59,692 bases of DNA, taken from the NCBI RefSeq assembly GCF_000414115.1, contig NZ_AOPZ01000176.1:1-59692 (forward strand). Reading direction: 5' to 3'. This DNA is from Streptomyces aurantiacus JA 4570 (GTDB lineage: Bacteria > Actinomycetota > Actinomycetes > Streptomycetales > Streptomycetaceae). The number at the start of each line of letters is the position of its first letter. Position 1 is the first letter of the stretch. Below the pieces are notes generated by a model. It was not told where the DNA came from, made no database searches, and saw nothing but the letters and a program-made list of their open reading frames with translations. The position numbers and the translations under genes are program-made. Positions 16,817-28,921 of the stretch are shown here, one piece after another.

Positions 16817-18487
16817 ATGAGCCCCACTCCCCCTGCCCGACGTCTGCGCCTCGGCCTGCCGCGGCGTGTCTTCTCGCAGGTGCTGCTGATGCAGGTGGCG
16901 ATCGCCGCCGGGGTGGCCGTGCTCGCCACCGGGCTCTTTCTCGCGCCGCTCAGCGACCAGCTCGACGACCAGGCGATGCGCCGGGCCCTGGCCATCGCAC
17001 AGACGACGGCGGCCCAGCCGCGGATCGCCCAGGACCTGAGCTCCTCGCGCCCGACGGCCGACGGTCCCGTGCAGTCCGCGGCGGAGCGGATCCGCCAGGC
17101 CAGCGGCGCCGAGTACGTCGTGATCATGAACAAGAAGGGCGTGCGCTGGTCGCACACCGACCGCGACGAGGTCGGCAGGGTCGTCTCGACCGACCCCAGC
17201 GACGCGCTCGCGGGCCGCGACGTCATGGAGATCGACAACGGCACACTCGGCCGCTCCGCGCGCGGGAAGGTACCGCTGCGGGACGCGGGCGGGACGATCG
17301 TGGGCGCTGTCTCCGTAGGCATCGAGTACGACAGCGTGCGCGCCCGGCTGATCCATACGATCCCGAGCCTGTTCGCGTACGCGGGCGGGGCGCTCGCCGT
17401 CGGGGCGCTCGCCGCCTACCTGATCTCTCGCAGGGTGCACCGCCAGACCCGGGACCTCGCGTTCTCCGACATCTCGGCGCTGCTCGCGGAGCGCGAGGCG
17501 ATGCTGCACGGCATCCGTGAGGGCGTCGTCGCCCTGGACCGCGACGGCCGGATACGGCTGCTCAACGACGAGGCACAGCGTCTCCTGGGCCTCGGCACGG
17601 AGGTGCTCGGGCAGCCTCTGGAGGCGGCGCTCGGCGAAGGCCGCACCGCGGATGTCCTTTCGGGCCGGGTGGCCGGTACGGACCTGCTGACCGTGCGCGG
17701 CCGGCGCGTCCTGGTCGCCAACCGCATGCCCACCGACGACGGCGGCGCCGTCGCCACTCTCCGCGACCGCACCGAGCTGGAGCAACTCGGCCGCGAACTC
17801 GACTCCACGCGCGGCCTCATCGACGCCCTGCGCGCCCAGGACCACGAGCACGCCAACCGCATGCACACATTGCTCGGCCTGCTCGAACTGGAGATGTACG
17901 AGGAGGCCGCGGAGTTCGTCGGCGAAGTGGCCGGGGCGCACCGGGTGACCGCCGAGCAGATCACCGAGAAGATCCACGATCCGCTCCTGTCGGCTCTGCT
18001 GGTCGGCAAGGCCACCGTCGCAGCGGAGCGCGGTGTGACCCTTGCCGTCTCCGAAGACACCGCTCTGCCCGACCGGCTCGTCGACCCCGGCGGCCTCGTG
18101 ACGATCGTCGGCAACCTCGTCGACAACGCGCTGGACGCCGCGACGGGGCTGCGCGACGGAGCTGTGGGCAACGAGCACGCGCGCGTAGAGGTCGCTTTGC
18201 GTATCGAGGGCCTGGAAGGGCGCACGGTTGTCCTGCGGGTTCGTGACACGGGTCCCGGTGTGCCCGCGGATCGGCGTGAGTCGGTCTTCACGGAGGGCTG
18301 GACCACCAAGGAGCCGCCGGCCCACGGGAAGCGCGGCATCGGCCTCGCCCTGGTGCGCAGGCTCGCCGAACGGCAGGGCGGCAGCGTGGCGGTCGGCGCG
18401 GCGCCCGACGGCGGCGCCGAGTTCACCGTCGTACTGCCCGAAGGGCTCGCGGAGCCCCGACCGGTCGCCACGGAGGAGACACGATGA
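16817..18487 (+). CDS. Sensor histidine kinase, CitA/DcuS family
   Basis: 556 residues. TM1 at ~22-45 (VLLMQVAIAAGVAVLATGLFL), an extracytoplasmic PAS-like sensor domain (~50-175, including VIMNKKGVRWSHTDRDEVGR, typical of carboxylate sensors), TM2 at ~188-208, and a cytoplasmic PAS (~225-330, VVALDRDGRIRLLNDEAQ). The dimerisation helix holds the phospho-acceptor histidine in LRAQDHEHANRMHTLLGLL. The ATPase domain carries NLVDNALDA, DTGPGVP and GKRGIGLALVRR. The family senses citrate, C4-dicarboxylates or related carboxylates outside the cell. Its stop overlaps the response regulator start (ATGA), so the pair is co-translated. The adjacent symporter is the likely target. Confidence 0.92.
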   Translation: MSPTPPARRLRLGLPRRVFSQVLLMQVAIAAGVAVLATGLFLAPLSDQLDDQAMRRALAIAQTTAAQPRIAQDLSSSRPTADGPVQSAAERIRQASGAEYVVIMNKKGVRWSHTDRDEVGRVVSTDPSDALAGRDVMEIDNGTLGRSARGKVPLRDAGGTIVGAVSVGIEYDSVRARLIHTIPSLFAYAGGALAVGALAAYLISRRVHRQTRDLAFSDISALLAEREAMLHGIREGVVALDRDGRIRLLNDEAQRLLGLGTEVLGQPLEAALGEGRTADVLSGRVAGTDLLTVRGRRVLVANRMPTDDGGAVATLRDRTELEQLGRELDSTRGLIDALRAQDHEHANRMHTLLGLLELEMYEEAAEFVGEVAGAHRVTAEQITEKIHDPLLSALLVGKATVAAERGVTLAVSEDTALPDRLVDPGGLVTIVGNLVDNALDAATGLRDGAVGNEHARVEVALRIEGLEGRTVVLRVRDTGPGVPADRRESVFTEGWTTKEPPAHGKRGIGLALVRRLAERQGGSVAVGAAPDGGAEFTVVLPEGLAEPRPVATEETR

Positions 18488-19161
18488 TCGAAGTACTGGT
18501 CGTGGACGACGACACACGCGTGGCGGACGTCAACGCGGCCTACGTGGAGAAGGTCCCCGGCTTCCGGGTGGCCGGGCGCGCGCACAGCGCCGCCGAGGCG
18601 CTGCGGCTCATCGACGAACTGGCCGTCGATCTGGTGCTGCTCGACCACTATCTGCCGGACGAGACCGGCCTCGCCGTGGTCCGCTCCCTGCGCGAGCGCG
18701 GTCACCAGACCGACGTGATCATGGTGACGGCGGCGCGCGACGTGGCCACGGTGCAGGCCGCGATGCGCCACGGCGCGCTGCAGTACCTGGTCAAGCCCTT
18801 CTCGTACGCGGGACTTCGCGCCAAGCTCGACGCGTACGCGACACTGCGCCGCACCCTCGACGGTGGCGGTGAGGCGGAACAGGCCGAGGTCGACCGCATC
18901 TTCGGCGCCCTCTCGGCCACGCCGGCGCCGGAGCTGCCGAAGGGGCACTCCCCCACTACCGCGGAGCTGGTCCGCAGGGCTCTGATGACCGCTGAAGGGC
19001 CGATCTCCGCCCAGGAGTTGGCGGAGCACACCAGGCTGAGCCGACAGACCGCACAGCGCTATCTGAAGCTTCTGGAGCGCACGGGCAGGGTGCGGCTGAG
19101 CCTGAAGTACGGCGACACGGGCCGCCCCGAGCACCGCTACGAGTGGACCTCAACCCTCTGA
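18484..19161 (+). CDS. Response regulator, CitB/DcuR family
   Basis: 225 residues. The receiver domain (1-120) has the acidic pocket VDDD, the phospho-acceptor Asp in LVLLDHYLPDETG, Thr in VTAAR and Lys in YLVKPFS. A C-terminal helix-turn-helix follows (ISAQELAEHTRLSRQTAQRYLKLLER) with a CitB-like wing. It overlaps the sensor kinase gene by 4 bases. It probably activates genes for uptake of the carboxylate sensed by its kinase; the convergent symporter/DUF485 pair is the nearest candidate. The last codons lie in a short CTGATC-rich repeat. Confidence 0.93.
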   Translation: MIEVLVVDDDTRVADVNAAYVEKVPGFRVAGRAHSAAEALRLIDELAVDLVLLDHYLPDETGLAVVRSLRERGHQTDVIMVTAARDVATVQAAMRHGALQYLVKPFSYAGLRAKLDAYATLRRTLDGGGEAEQAEVDRIFGALSATPAPELPKGHSPTTAELVRRALMTAEGPISAQELAEHTRLSRQTAQRYLKLLERTGRVRLSLKYGDTGRPEHRYEWTSTL

Positions 19162-19201
19162 TCAGCCCTCTGATCCACCGTCTGATCAGCCCCCTGACCG
19201 G

Positions 19202-20794
19202 CTACGCGGCGCCCGCTCCGGTGAGCGACCGCACCTCCGTCTCCGCGTGCTTGGCCTCGTCCGCGCTGTCCGGCGAGGTGACCGTGCCCAGCCACCCGGC
19301 GAGGAAGCCCAGCGGGATCGAGACGAGTCCCGGGTTCTCCAGGGGGAAGTACTGGAAGTCCACGCCGGGGAAGAGCGAGCCCGCGCTGCCGGAGACCACG
19401 GGCGACAGCGCCACGAGCAGCAGGGCCGGCAGCAGGCCGCCATACACCGACCAGACGGCGCCGCGCGTGGTGAACCGCCGCCAGAACAGTGAGTAGAGCA
19501 GCACCGGAAGGTTGGCGGACGCGGCGACCGCGAAGGCGAGGCCCACCAGGAACGCCACGTTGAGGTCCCGGGCGACCAGGCCGAGTCCGATCGCGACCGC
19601 GCCGATCCCCGCCGCCGCGACCCGCGCCACCGCGACCTCGCTGCGCTGCTTCGCGTGCTTGCGCCGCAGCGAGGCGTAGAGGTCGTGGGCCACGGACGCG
19701 GAGGACGCGAGCGTGATCCCGGCGACAACGGCGAGGATCGTGGCGAACGCGACAGCGGCCACGACGGCGAAGAGAACCGTTCCGCCAGTGGAATCCGCGC
19801 CGCCGCCCAGATCGAGCGCGAGCAGCGGAACCGCCGTGTTCCCCGCGGCGTTCGAACCACGGACCGCGTCGGTGCCGACGATGGCCGCGGCACCGAAGCC
19901 GAGCACGATCGTCATCAGGTAGAAACTGCCGATGAGGCCGATGGACCAGACGACCGAACGGCGGGCGGCGCGGGCGGTCGGCACGGTGTAGAAGCGCGAC
20001 AGGATGTGCGGCAGTCCGGCCGTGCCGAGCACCAGGGCCAGGCCGAGGCTGATGAAGTCGAACCGCGCCGTCCAGTCCCCGCCGTACTTCAGCCCGGGCG
20101 CGAGGAACTGTCCGCCGTGCCCACTGCGGTCGGCGGCCGTGCGCAGCAGCTGGTCGAAGTCGCCGTGGAACCGCGTCAGCACCAGGACCGTCAGCGCGAT
20201 CGTCCCGGCCATCAGCAGGACCGCCTTGACGATCTGGATCCACGTGGTGGCCCGCATCCCTCCCAACGACACATAGATGACCATGAGCGCGCCGACGCCG
20301 ATCACCGTCCACGCCTGCGCCGCCTCGCTCGTCCCGCCCAGCAGCAGCGCCACCAGTGAGCCCGCTCCCACCATCTGCGCCACCAGATAGAGAACGGACA
20401 CGGTCACCGAGGAAGTTCCCGCGGCGATCCGCACCGGACGCTCCCGCATCCGCGCCGCGACAACGTCGGCGAGCGTGAACCGGCCGCAGTTGCGGACCAG
20501 TTCGGCCACCAGGAACAGCACGACGAGCCATGCCACTAGGAAGCCCACGGAGTAGAGCATCCCGTCGTAGCCGTAGAGCGCGATCAGCCCGGAGATGCCG
20601 AGGAACGAGGCGGCGGACATGTAGTCGCCCGCGATGGCAAAACCATTCTCCATGGGGGAGAACAGCCGCCCGCCCGCGTAGAACTCCTCCGCCGATCCGT
20701 GCCGGTTGCGGCTGACGTACGTCGTGATCGCGAGCGTGACCGCCACGAACACGCCGAATAGGACCAGTGCCAGGGTCTGGTGGTCCCCCGTCAT
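19202..20794 (-). CDS. Sodium/cation:solute symporter, ActP/MctC-like (monocarboxylate uptake)
   Basis: 530 residues with about 13 membrane segments. SSS-family landmarks are NGFAIAGDYMSAASFLGISG in the early helices and GTAGLPHILSRFYTV. Together with the DUF485 partner upstream this points to the acetate/pyruvate/propionate subgroup. The ATG at 20794 overlaps the DUF485 stop by 4 bases (ATGA). The gene converges with the CitA/CitB-type system, which may control it; that link is inferred from position. Complete, with no unusual residues noticed. Confidence 0.9.
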   Translation of the reverse strand: MTGDHQTLALVLFGVFVAVTLAITTYVSRNRHGSAEEFYAGGRLFSPMENGFAIAGDYMSAASFLGISGLIALYGYDGMLYSVGFLVAWLVVLFLVAELVRNCGRFTLADVVAARMRERPVRIAAGTSSVTVSVLYLVAQMVGAGSLVALLLGGTSEAAQAWTVIGVGALMVIYVSLGGMRATTWIQIVKAVLLMAGTIALTVLVLTRFHGDFDQLLRTAADRSGHGGQFLAPGLKYGGDWTARFDFISLGLALVLGTAGLPHILSRFYTVPTARAARRSVVWSIGLIGSFYLMTIVLGFGAAAIVGTDAVRGSNAAGNTAVPLLALDLGGGADSTGGTVLFAVVAAVAFATILAVVAGITLASSASVAHDLYASLRRKHAKQRSEVAVARVAAAGIGAVAIGLGLVARDLNVAFLVGLAFAVAASANLPVLLYSLFWRRFTTRGAVWSVYGGLLPALLLVALSPVVSGSAGSLFPGVDFQYFPLENPGLVSIPLGFLAGWLGTVTSPDSADEAKHAETEVRSLTGAGAA

Positions 20795-21315
20795 CGCTCG
20801 GCCCTCCGCTGCAGCTCCTGCTCCCGCTTCTGCTCCTGCTCCCGCTTCTGCTCGAAGAAGGCCCACCGCAGATCGAGCGCCGCTCGGTCCCGCCGCAGCC
20901 GGGCGTGCCGCGCGTACGCCCACGTCAGCAGGAACGTTGTTGCGAACTGCGCGAGCCCCGCCACCATCGCGACATTCACCGCTCCGCTGACCGGCCGGGC
21001 CATCAGCTCCGGCGCCGCCGTCGCGGTCACGACATACGCGACGTACCAGGTGAAGAAGGCGGCCACCCCAGGGATCACGAACCTTCGGTAGCGACGGCGC
21101 ACTTCCTGGAAGGCGGCGCTCGCCTGCACTTCCAGATAGATGTCGGCCGCGCACACGCTCCGCTCCGGTGGGGCGGCCGGCGCGGGGACGGCGGGCGTCG
21201 TCGGTGTGCCCGTGCCGTCCAGCTCGCCCCATCCGGAGGCCAGCTCGTCGTACCACGGATCCTTCAGATCACCGGCCCGGATCTGCCGGGCATCGCGGCC
21301 GTCGTGCTTCTCCAC
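20791..21315 (-). CDS. DUF485 membrane protein, symporter partner
   Basis: 174 residues from the GTG at 21315 (VEKHDGRDARQIRAGD), chosen because AAGGAGA is 7 bases upstream; a longer frame to 21357 also exists. Residues ~70-160 are the DUF485 domain with two membrane helices (FVIPGVAAFFTWYVAYVV and VAMVAGLAQFATTFLLTWAY). The N-terminal ~65 residues are soluble and Pro/Ala-rich. The C-terminus is a charged repeat (KREQEQKREQELQRR). DUF485 proteins are nearly always encoded just before an ActP-type symporter and are thought to assist it; mechanism unknown. Confidence 0.87.
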   Translation of the reverse strand: MEKHDGRDARQIRAGDLKDPWYDELASGWGELDGTGTPTTPAVPAPAAPPERSVCAADIYLEVQASAAFQEVRRRYRRFVIPGVAAFFTWYVAYVVTATAAPELMARPVSGAVNVAMVAGLAQFATTFLLTWAYARHARLRRDRAALDLRWAFFEQKREQEQKREQELQRRAER

Positions 21316-21433
21316 CGAACTCTCCTTGCCCGCGGCCTCATCCGGCCGCGTGCCCAAGGATGGGCAGATCGGGAAGATCCCTGACTCCGCTCTCCCCGCT
21401 CTTCACCCCATCAGGTGAAGGGCGCAGGGCCTC

Positions 21434-21800
21434 TCACCCGCTCTTTCTCCCCGGCGGCCGCGCGAGACCGTGCCGGCAGGCGTAACGCACCGCCTGCGCA
21501 CGGTTCTTGAGACCCGGCTCCGCCGTGCGCGCGGCCGGTTCCGGCTCCGACAGCCGCTCGCGCAGGCGCCGTTGGATCTTCGAGGGAGCCCCGCCTCCCC
21601 CGAGAGCACGTCGCGGACGGCCCGCACGGTCACCGCCCGCGTCCTGGGTGAGGTACCCGCGCCCCCGCCCGCAGGACCGGAAGCAGCGACTCGTCCTCGG
21701 CATACGTGGTGAGCACCACGACCTGCGCGGCCACGACCTGCGCGCGCCGGGCGCAGGCGAGCAGCGGCTGGGCCCGCAGCTCCGGGGGTGGTACCTCCCG
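21434..21800 (-). pseudogene. Decayed NarL/LuxR-type response regulator
   Basis: Pieces of a response regulator appear in different frames. One frame reads VVVLTTYAEDESLLPVLRAG, the end of a receiver domain. A second continues GYLTQDAGG then SKIQRRLRERLSEPEP. A third holds VRAVRDVLSGEAGLP. The last frame ends GLKNRAQAVRYACRHGL, the final helix of a LuxR DNA-binding domain. The start of the receiver and the core of the HTH are missing, and no single frame is intact. A 24-bp tandem repeat overlaps its broken 5' end. No sensor kinase remains nearby, so this is a relic. Confidence 0.6.
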
Positions 21801-21822
21801 CAGCTCCGGGGGCGGTACCTCA
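21775..21822. repeat. 24-bp tandem duplication downstream of parE
   Basis: Two adjacent 24-bp units (21775-21798, 21799-21822) differing at few positions; each contains CAGCTCCGGGGG and GGTACCTC. They lie between the parE stop and the response-regulator relic. Confidence 0.8.
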
Positions 21823-21839
21823 CCCGCCCGACAGAGACC

Positions 21840-23963
<2,124 letters not shown>

Positions 23964-24404
23964 GCGGTTCGCTCCTCGCTGAATTTCAAGGGAGGCCCTT
24001 TGGGGTAAGGACCCGGCTTCTGCTGCCCGTCAGAGGGTACCGACGCCTGGTAGAGCCGTTGTCACGCCACCCTCGTCTCGGCTCACACTAAACCAGAAAC
24101 GTACGCATGTTCGATCCCTCGTTGGAGTGAAGCACACGTCACGTTCCCTTCCAGGCATGAACCATTTAGGCTCCGGGCACGTCCTCATGAACAACCGGCA
24201 AGCCAGCCGGCGAGGATCTGACCTGACAGACAGCGCGAAACCGTACGACACGTAAGAGACGCAATACGGCACATTCGCCGCCAACCGGCAGCAGACAGCC
24301 ACCCCGAAAGAAAAATTCGAGGAAAAGCCACGAGCGGGAACGTTTTCGGCCTGGTTGGATGTTGACCCTGGTACGACAGCTCGTCGAGCTAGAGAAGAGG
24401 CGAC
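23964..24404. other. Divergent promoter region of parE and the DUF7455 gene
   Basis: 440 bp with locally high AT content (about 24300-24330). No gene is seen. A CGAACATGCGTACG stretch near 24099 (read leftward) is a poor match to a LexA box, and I do not call it. Confidence 0.5.
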
Positions 24405-24632
24405 GTGACTACTGTTCTGACCCCCGCGAGCCCCCTGACGGCCGCTGACCGCTGCGACCGCTGCGGCGCCCAGGCGTACCTTCGTGTCGTCCTGTTGAGC
24501 GGCGGTGAACTGCTCTTCTGCGCCCACCACGGTCGCAAGTTCGAGCCGGAACTCAAGAAGATCGCCGCTGAGATACAGGATGAGACGGAGCGCCTGACCG
24601 CCGCACCGGCAAACGCATCCGAAGAGGACTGA
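24405..24632 (+). CDS. DUF7455 zinc-ribbon-like small protein
   Basis: 75 residues from the GTG at 24405 with AGAGG upstream. Cys pairs CDRCGAQAY and CAHHG form a CxxC...CxxH metal site typical of a small zinc ribbon; the C-terminal third is an acidic helix (EIQDETERLTAA). The gene sits between parE and hrdB in Streptomyces chromosomes, and the family (DUF7455) is actinobacterial with unknown function. The tight zinc-ribbon fold suggests a nucleic-acid or protein interaction role, which is inference. It ends before a terminator shared with the convergent protease gene. Confidence 0.85.
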   Translation: MTTVLTPASPLTAADRCDRCGAQAYLRVVLLSGGELLFCAHHGRKFEPELKKIAAEIQDETERLTAAPANASEED

Positions 24633-24679
24633 AGCCTCACACCACGACGAGCGAGCGCCGGACCACCAGACCGGCGACC

Positions 24680-24714
24680 GGGCGGCTGCCCCTGCACCCC
24701 AGGGACAGCCGCCC
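24680..24714. terminator. Bidirectional terminator
   Basis: Arms 24680-24694 and 24700-24714 pair over 15 positions with one mismatch. It lies between the convergent DUF7455 and protease genes, with TCTCTC following on the plus strand. Confidence 0.75.
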
Positions 24715-24744
24715 TCTCTCGTTCGCCCGCCCGATCACTCAGGG

Positions 24745-25569
24745 CTACCGGTCCATCGCCCGCACGACGTCCGAGATCCGCGTGTACACCCCAGGGCTGC
24801 CCCGGCGCCCACAGCCGTCCCCCCAGGACACCAGGCCGATGAGCCGCCCCCGTGCGACCAGCGGGCCGCCGCTGTCCCCCTGACAGGCGTCCCGGCCACC
24901 CTCGGGTTCGCCCGCGCACACCATGGAAGCGCGGGTGTACGTCCCGTCCGCACTGCCCGGGTAAGCCTTCTCGCACACCTTGTCCGCCAGCACTGTCACA
25001 TCCGCGGCGTGCAGCGCCCGGGCGTAGTCGCCGCCTCCGGTGGTGTCACCCCAGCCGTACACCGCGGCGCCCGTGCCGGGCTCGTACGCCGCGTCACCGG
25101 CGCCTGCCGTCCGGATCGTGTACGCCTCAGGCAGGGGCTCCGAGAGGGTCAGGACCGCGAAGTCACCGGCATTCGTGTACGCGTCGTACTCCCGATTGAC
25201 ACGTACGCGACGTACGGAGATCTCTTTGCCCGTGTTCGTGGTCAGATCCTCACGGCCGGCGATGACCTTCAGGTCCCGCACCCGTTTGAGCGGCACGCCG
25301 AGGACTTCCTCGCGCATGCAGTGCGCCGCGGTCAGGACCGTCGTGCGCGCGATCAGGACGCCGCCGCAGAACTGGCCGGACCGCGTACCCCCGAATCGGT
25401 CACGGCTCGCGAGAGCCACCGTCCAGGGGCTGTCGGCCACCCGCACCGGCCTGCCTCCGATGACGACGCTGTCGGCCGCCGCTGGGGCCGGCGAGGCCAG
25501 GGGCAGCACCGCTGCCGCGGCCCCCAGAACCAGCGCTTGCGCCAGCGTTCGGACGATGGGAGGACGCAT
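24745..25569 (-). CDS. Secreted trypsin-like serine protease (S1A)
   Basis: 274 residues. The Sec signal peptide is MRPPIVRTLAQALVLGAAAA to about residue 32, ending in APAAA. The catalytic triad is complete: TAAHC (His), AGDFAVLTL (Asp) and GDSGGPL (Ser). VVIGGRPV stands at the mature N-terminus in place of the classical IVGG. Six cysteines suit three disulfides, and Asp in RDACQGDSGG indicates trypsin-like cleavage after Arg/Lys. GGAGAT precedes the ATG. It is extracellular, probably for nutrient proteolysis or processing during development. It lies between hrdB and parE, convergent with the DUF7455 gene. Confidence 0.92.
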   Translation of the reverse strand: MRPPIVRTLAQALVLGAAAAVLPLASPAPAAADSVVIGGRPVRVADSPWTVALASRDRFGGTRSGQFCGGVLIARTTVLTAAHCMREEVLGVPLKRVRDLKVIAGREDLTTNTGKEISVRRVRVNREYDAYTNAGDFAVLTLSEPLPEAYTIRTAGAGDAAYEPGTGAAVYGWGDTTGGGDYARALHAADVTVLADKVCEKAYPGSADGTYTRASMVCAGEPEGGRDACQGDSGGPLVARGRLIGLVSWGDGCGRRGSPGVYTRISDVVRAMDR

Positions 25570-25716
25570 GCGATCTCCTCACTCTGGGTTGCAATCGCAC
25601 ACCCAGAGTCAATCACCGCCCCACTCGCCGCACGCGCGCCACGCGGGTGGAGACAGCCGCACACACGCCCACACGCCCACGCGCGGGCAGAGGACCACGC
25701 CTACGCGCGGGCAGAG

Positions 25717-25756
25717 GAAAGGCCCGGAGCCTCCTGTACGGGGCTCCGGGCCTTTC
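25717..25756 (-). terminator. Terminator after hrdB
   Basis: A 15-bp stem (25717-25731 with 25742-25756) flanked by GAAA and TTTC, 41 bp downstream of the hrdB stop. Just beyond it a GCGCGGGCAGAGGA-like word occurs twice (about 25680-25720). Confidence 0.85.
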
Positions 25757-25796
25757 TGAGCGCTGCGCGCGGGTGCCGGAGAGGTCCGGCTCCGGC

Positions 25797-27341
<1,545 letters not shown>

Positions 27342-27458
27342 GAACAACCTCTCGGAACGTTGGAAAACGGCTTCCGGCCCCGTCCACTGTGGACCGGAGC
27401 CGACGACCGACGGCTGGGGATTGTGCCGACGGCGCGGGCGGGACCGTGGAGCTCGCAC

Positions 27459-27485
27459 AGCGCCGTGAACGACGGCTGTATTCCC
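27459..27485 (-). promoter_or_regulatory. Possible sigma-R-type promoter upstream of hrdB
   Basis: Read leftward, GGGAAT (27485-27480) followed 18 bases later by GCT, close to the SigR consensus GGGAAT-N18-GTT. In S. coelicolor hrdB is reported to have a sigma-R-dependent promoter. The -10 here is one base off, so this is tentative. Confidence 0.25.
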
Positions 27486-27723
27486 TCCTCGGCTATCACC
27501 TCTTAGGTCATCGCGCTGTCCGTAGGAGCGTTACGCCCAATCTACGTGGCCCGAGTCACACCCCGTAAGCGCACAAAAGCAGCTAGATACGGCCATAAGC
27601 GACGAGAGTTCCCTCATCAACCAGTCGGATGTATGCGTCGGCGTGCGTCAGCATGCGGCGGCGTACGCGATGACGCCACCGGAGCATCGTCCTCCGTCTA
27701 CGGCATCGGCGGAACCCCCACGT

Positions 27724-27778
27724 CCGTGTCGCCGGACCCGCCTGCCCCCGAGGGGGTGCGGGGAGTCCGGCGACACGG
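27724..27778 (-). terminator. Terminator after whiH
   Basis: A perfect 14-bp outer stem (27724-27737 with 27765-27778) enclosing a second C5/G5 hairpin, about 90 bp beyond the whiH stop. Confidence 0.75.
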
Positions 27779-27868
27779 GCGGGCGTCAACGGATGTCGAA
27801 GCGGCGATCGGAGCAGCGAAACGATGCTGCGTGGCGCGCACGGGCTGCCGTGCTGACGCGGAGGGCGG

Positions 27869-28759
27869 TCAGTGCTCGCGGGGAGCGGGCACGACGCGCT
27901 CCACCTCCGGGTGGACGGTGAGGAGCTGGCGCATGGCCGCCTCGGCGCCGGGTCCGTCACCCGTGGCGAGGGCGTCGACGATCCGGGAGTGGTGCACCAG
28001 GGACGCCTCGGTCGGCCGGTCACAGCCGGTGACGGGGCCGCCGGAGACCTGGAGCGCTGCCGAGACGATGCCGGACAGGTGCTCCAGCATGCGGTTGCCG
28101 GCGACCTGGATGAGCAGCGAGTGGAACTCGGCGTCCGCGCGGGAGAAGGTGATCGAGTCGCCTTGGGCCAGCGCGTGGCCCATGATCTCGACCATGTCGG
28201 AGAGCCGCTGCTGCACCTCCTCGCGGCCGTGGCCGGCGGCGAGGCGGGCGGCCAGCGGCTCGATCGTCCATCGTAGCTCGCTGAGTTCGCGCCGCTGGTC
28301 GTCGCGCTGCGGGCCGAACGCCCGCCACTCGATGATGTCCGGATCGAGCAGGTTCCAGTCGCTGACCGGGCGTACCCGCGTGCCGACGTTCGGGCGGGCG
28401 CTGACGAGACCTTTGGCCTCCAGGACGCGCAGCGATTCGCGGACGACGGTGCGGGAGACCTCGAACCGCTGGCCGATCTCCTCCGGGACCAGGGGCCGGT
28501 CGGCCCCCAGGTCACCGGAGACGATCATCTGGCCCAGCTGCTGGACCAGTTGGCCGTGGAGTCCGCGGCCGCGGCTGCCGGCGGCTCGTCGGCCCACGCG
28601 GCCCAGGTCCTGGTCGGCACCGTCCCACGCGGGCGTGACCACACGGTCGGTGCCGGGTGCCTCCACGTAGGGGTAGCGGTCGAGTTCGCCCGTCGGACCG
28701 GCGAGGCCGGAGTCTGCGGAGCGGGCGGCGGTCATCATGGTGTGCGCAAGGGTACTCAC
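27869..28759 (-). CDS. whiH: Sporulation regulator WhiH (GntR family, FCD domain)
   Basis: 296 residues. An unusual ~65-residue N-terminal extension precedes the GntR winged helix (GQLVQQLGQMIVSGDLGADR, IGQRFEVSRTVVRESLRVLE) and the FCD effector domain (LRWTIEPLAARLAAGHG, ADAEFHSLLIQVAGNRML). Sequence, length and position directly upstream of hrdB match Streptomyces WhiH, needed for septation of aerial hyphae into spores. In S. coelicolor whiH depends on sigma-WhiG. A CCGATAA -10-like word lies upstream here (28852-28858, read leftward), but I could not find a TAAA at the correct spacing. Confidence 0.9.
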   Translation of the reverse strand: MSTLAHTMMTAARSADSGLAGPTGELDRYPYVEAPGTDRVVTPAWDGADQDLGRVGRRAAGSRGRGLHGQLVQQLGQMIVSGDLGADRPLVPEEIGQRFEVSRTVVRESLRVLEAKGLVSARPNVGTRVRPVSDWNLLDPDIIEWRAFGPQRDDQRRELSELRWTIEPLAARLAAGHGREEVQQRLSDMVEIMGHALAQGDSITFSRADAEFHSLLIQVAGNRMLEHLSGIVSAALQVSGGPVTGCDRPTEASLVHHSRIVDALATGDGPGAEAAMRQLLTVHPEVERVVPAPREH

Positions 28760-28921
28760 GGATCAGTTGTCGGCGTGGCCCCCAAGTCCCTTGAGGTCTT
28801 TGGTGAAAAGCACACGAAAGGGTGATCGCTTACCTCGCTCCAATTGACGCGTTATCGGAAAGAAATGGCCGCTCCCCGGAGAGTTGCGCGCACTGCGGGA
28901 ACCAAAGGCGGCAGATAGCCG

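Larger units (their letters stand above)
27342..27868. other. hrdB promoter region and whiH 3' flank
   Basis: 527 bp without a convincing gene. It holds the hrdB upstream region (including the candidate SigR-type promoter) and, near 27724-27778, the hairpin that ends whiH transcription. The stretch at about 27500-27640 is unusually AT-rich for this genome, as expected for a strong promoter. Confidence 0.5.

Noticed and set aside
24090..24110. LexA-box-like CGAACATGCGTACG between parE and the DUF7455 gene
   Set aside because: The second half-site is wrong (GTAC instead of GTTC), and no SOS gene is adjacent.
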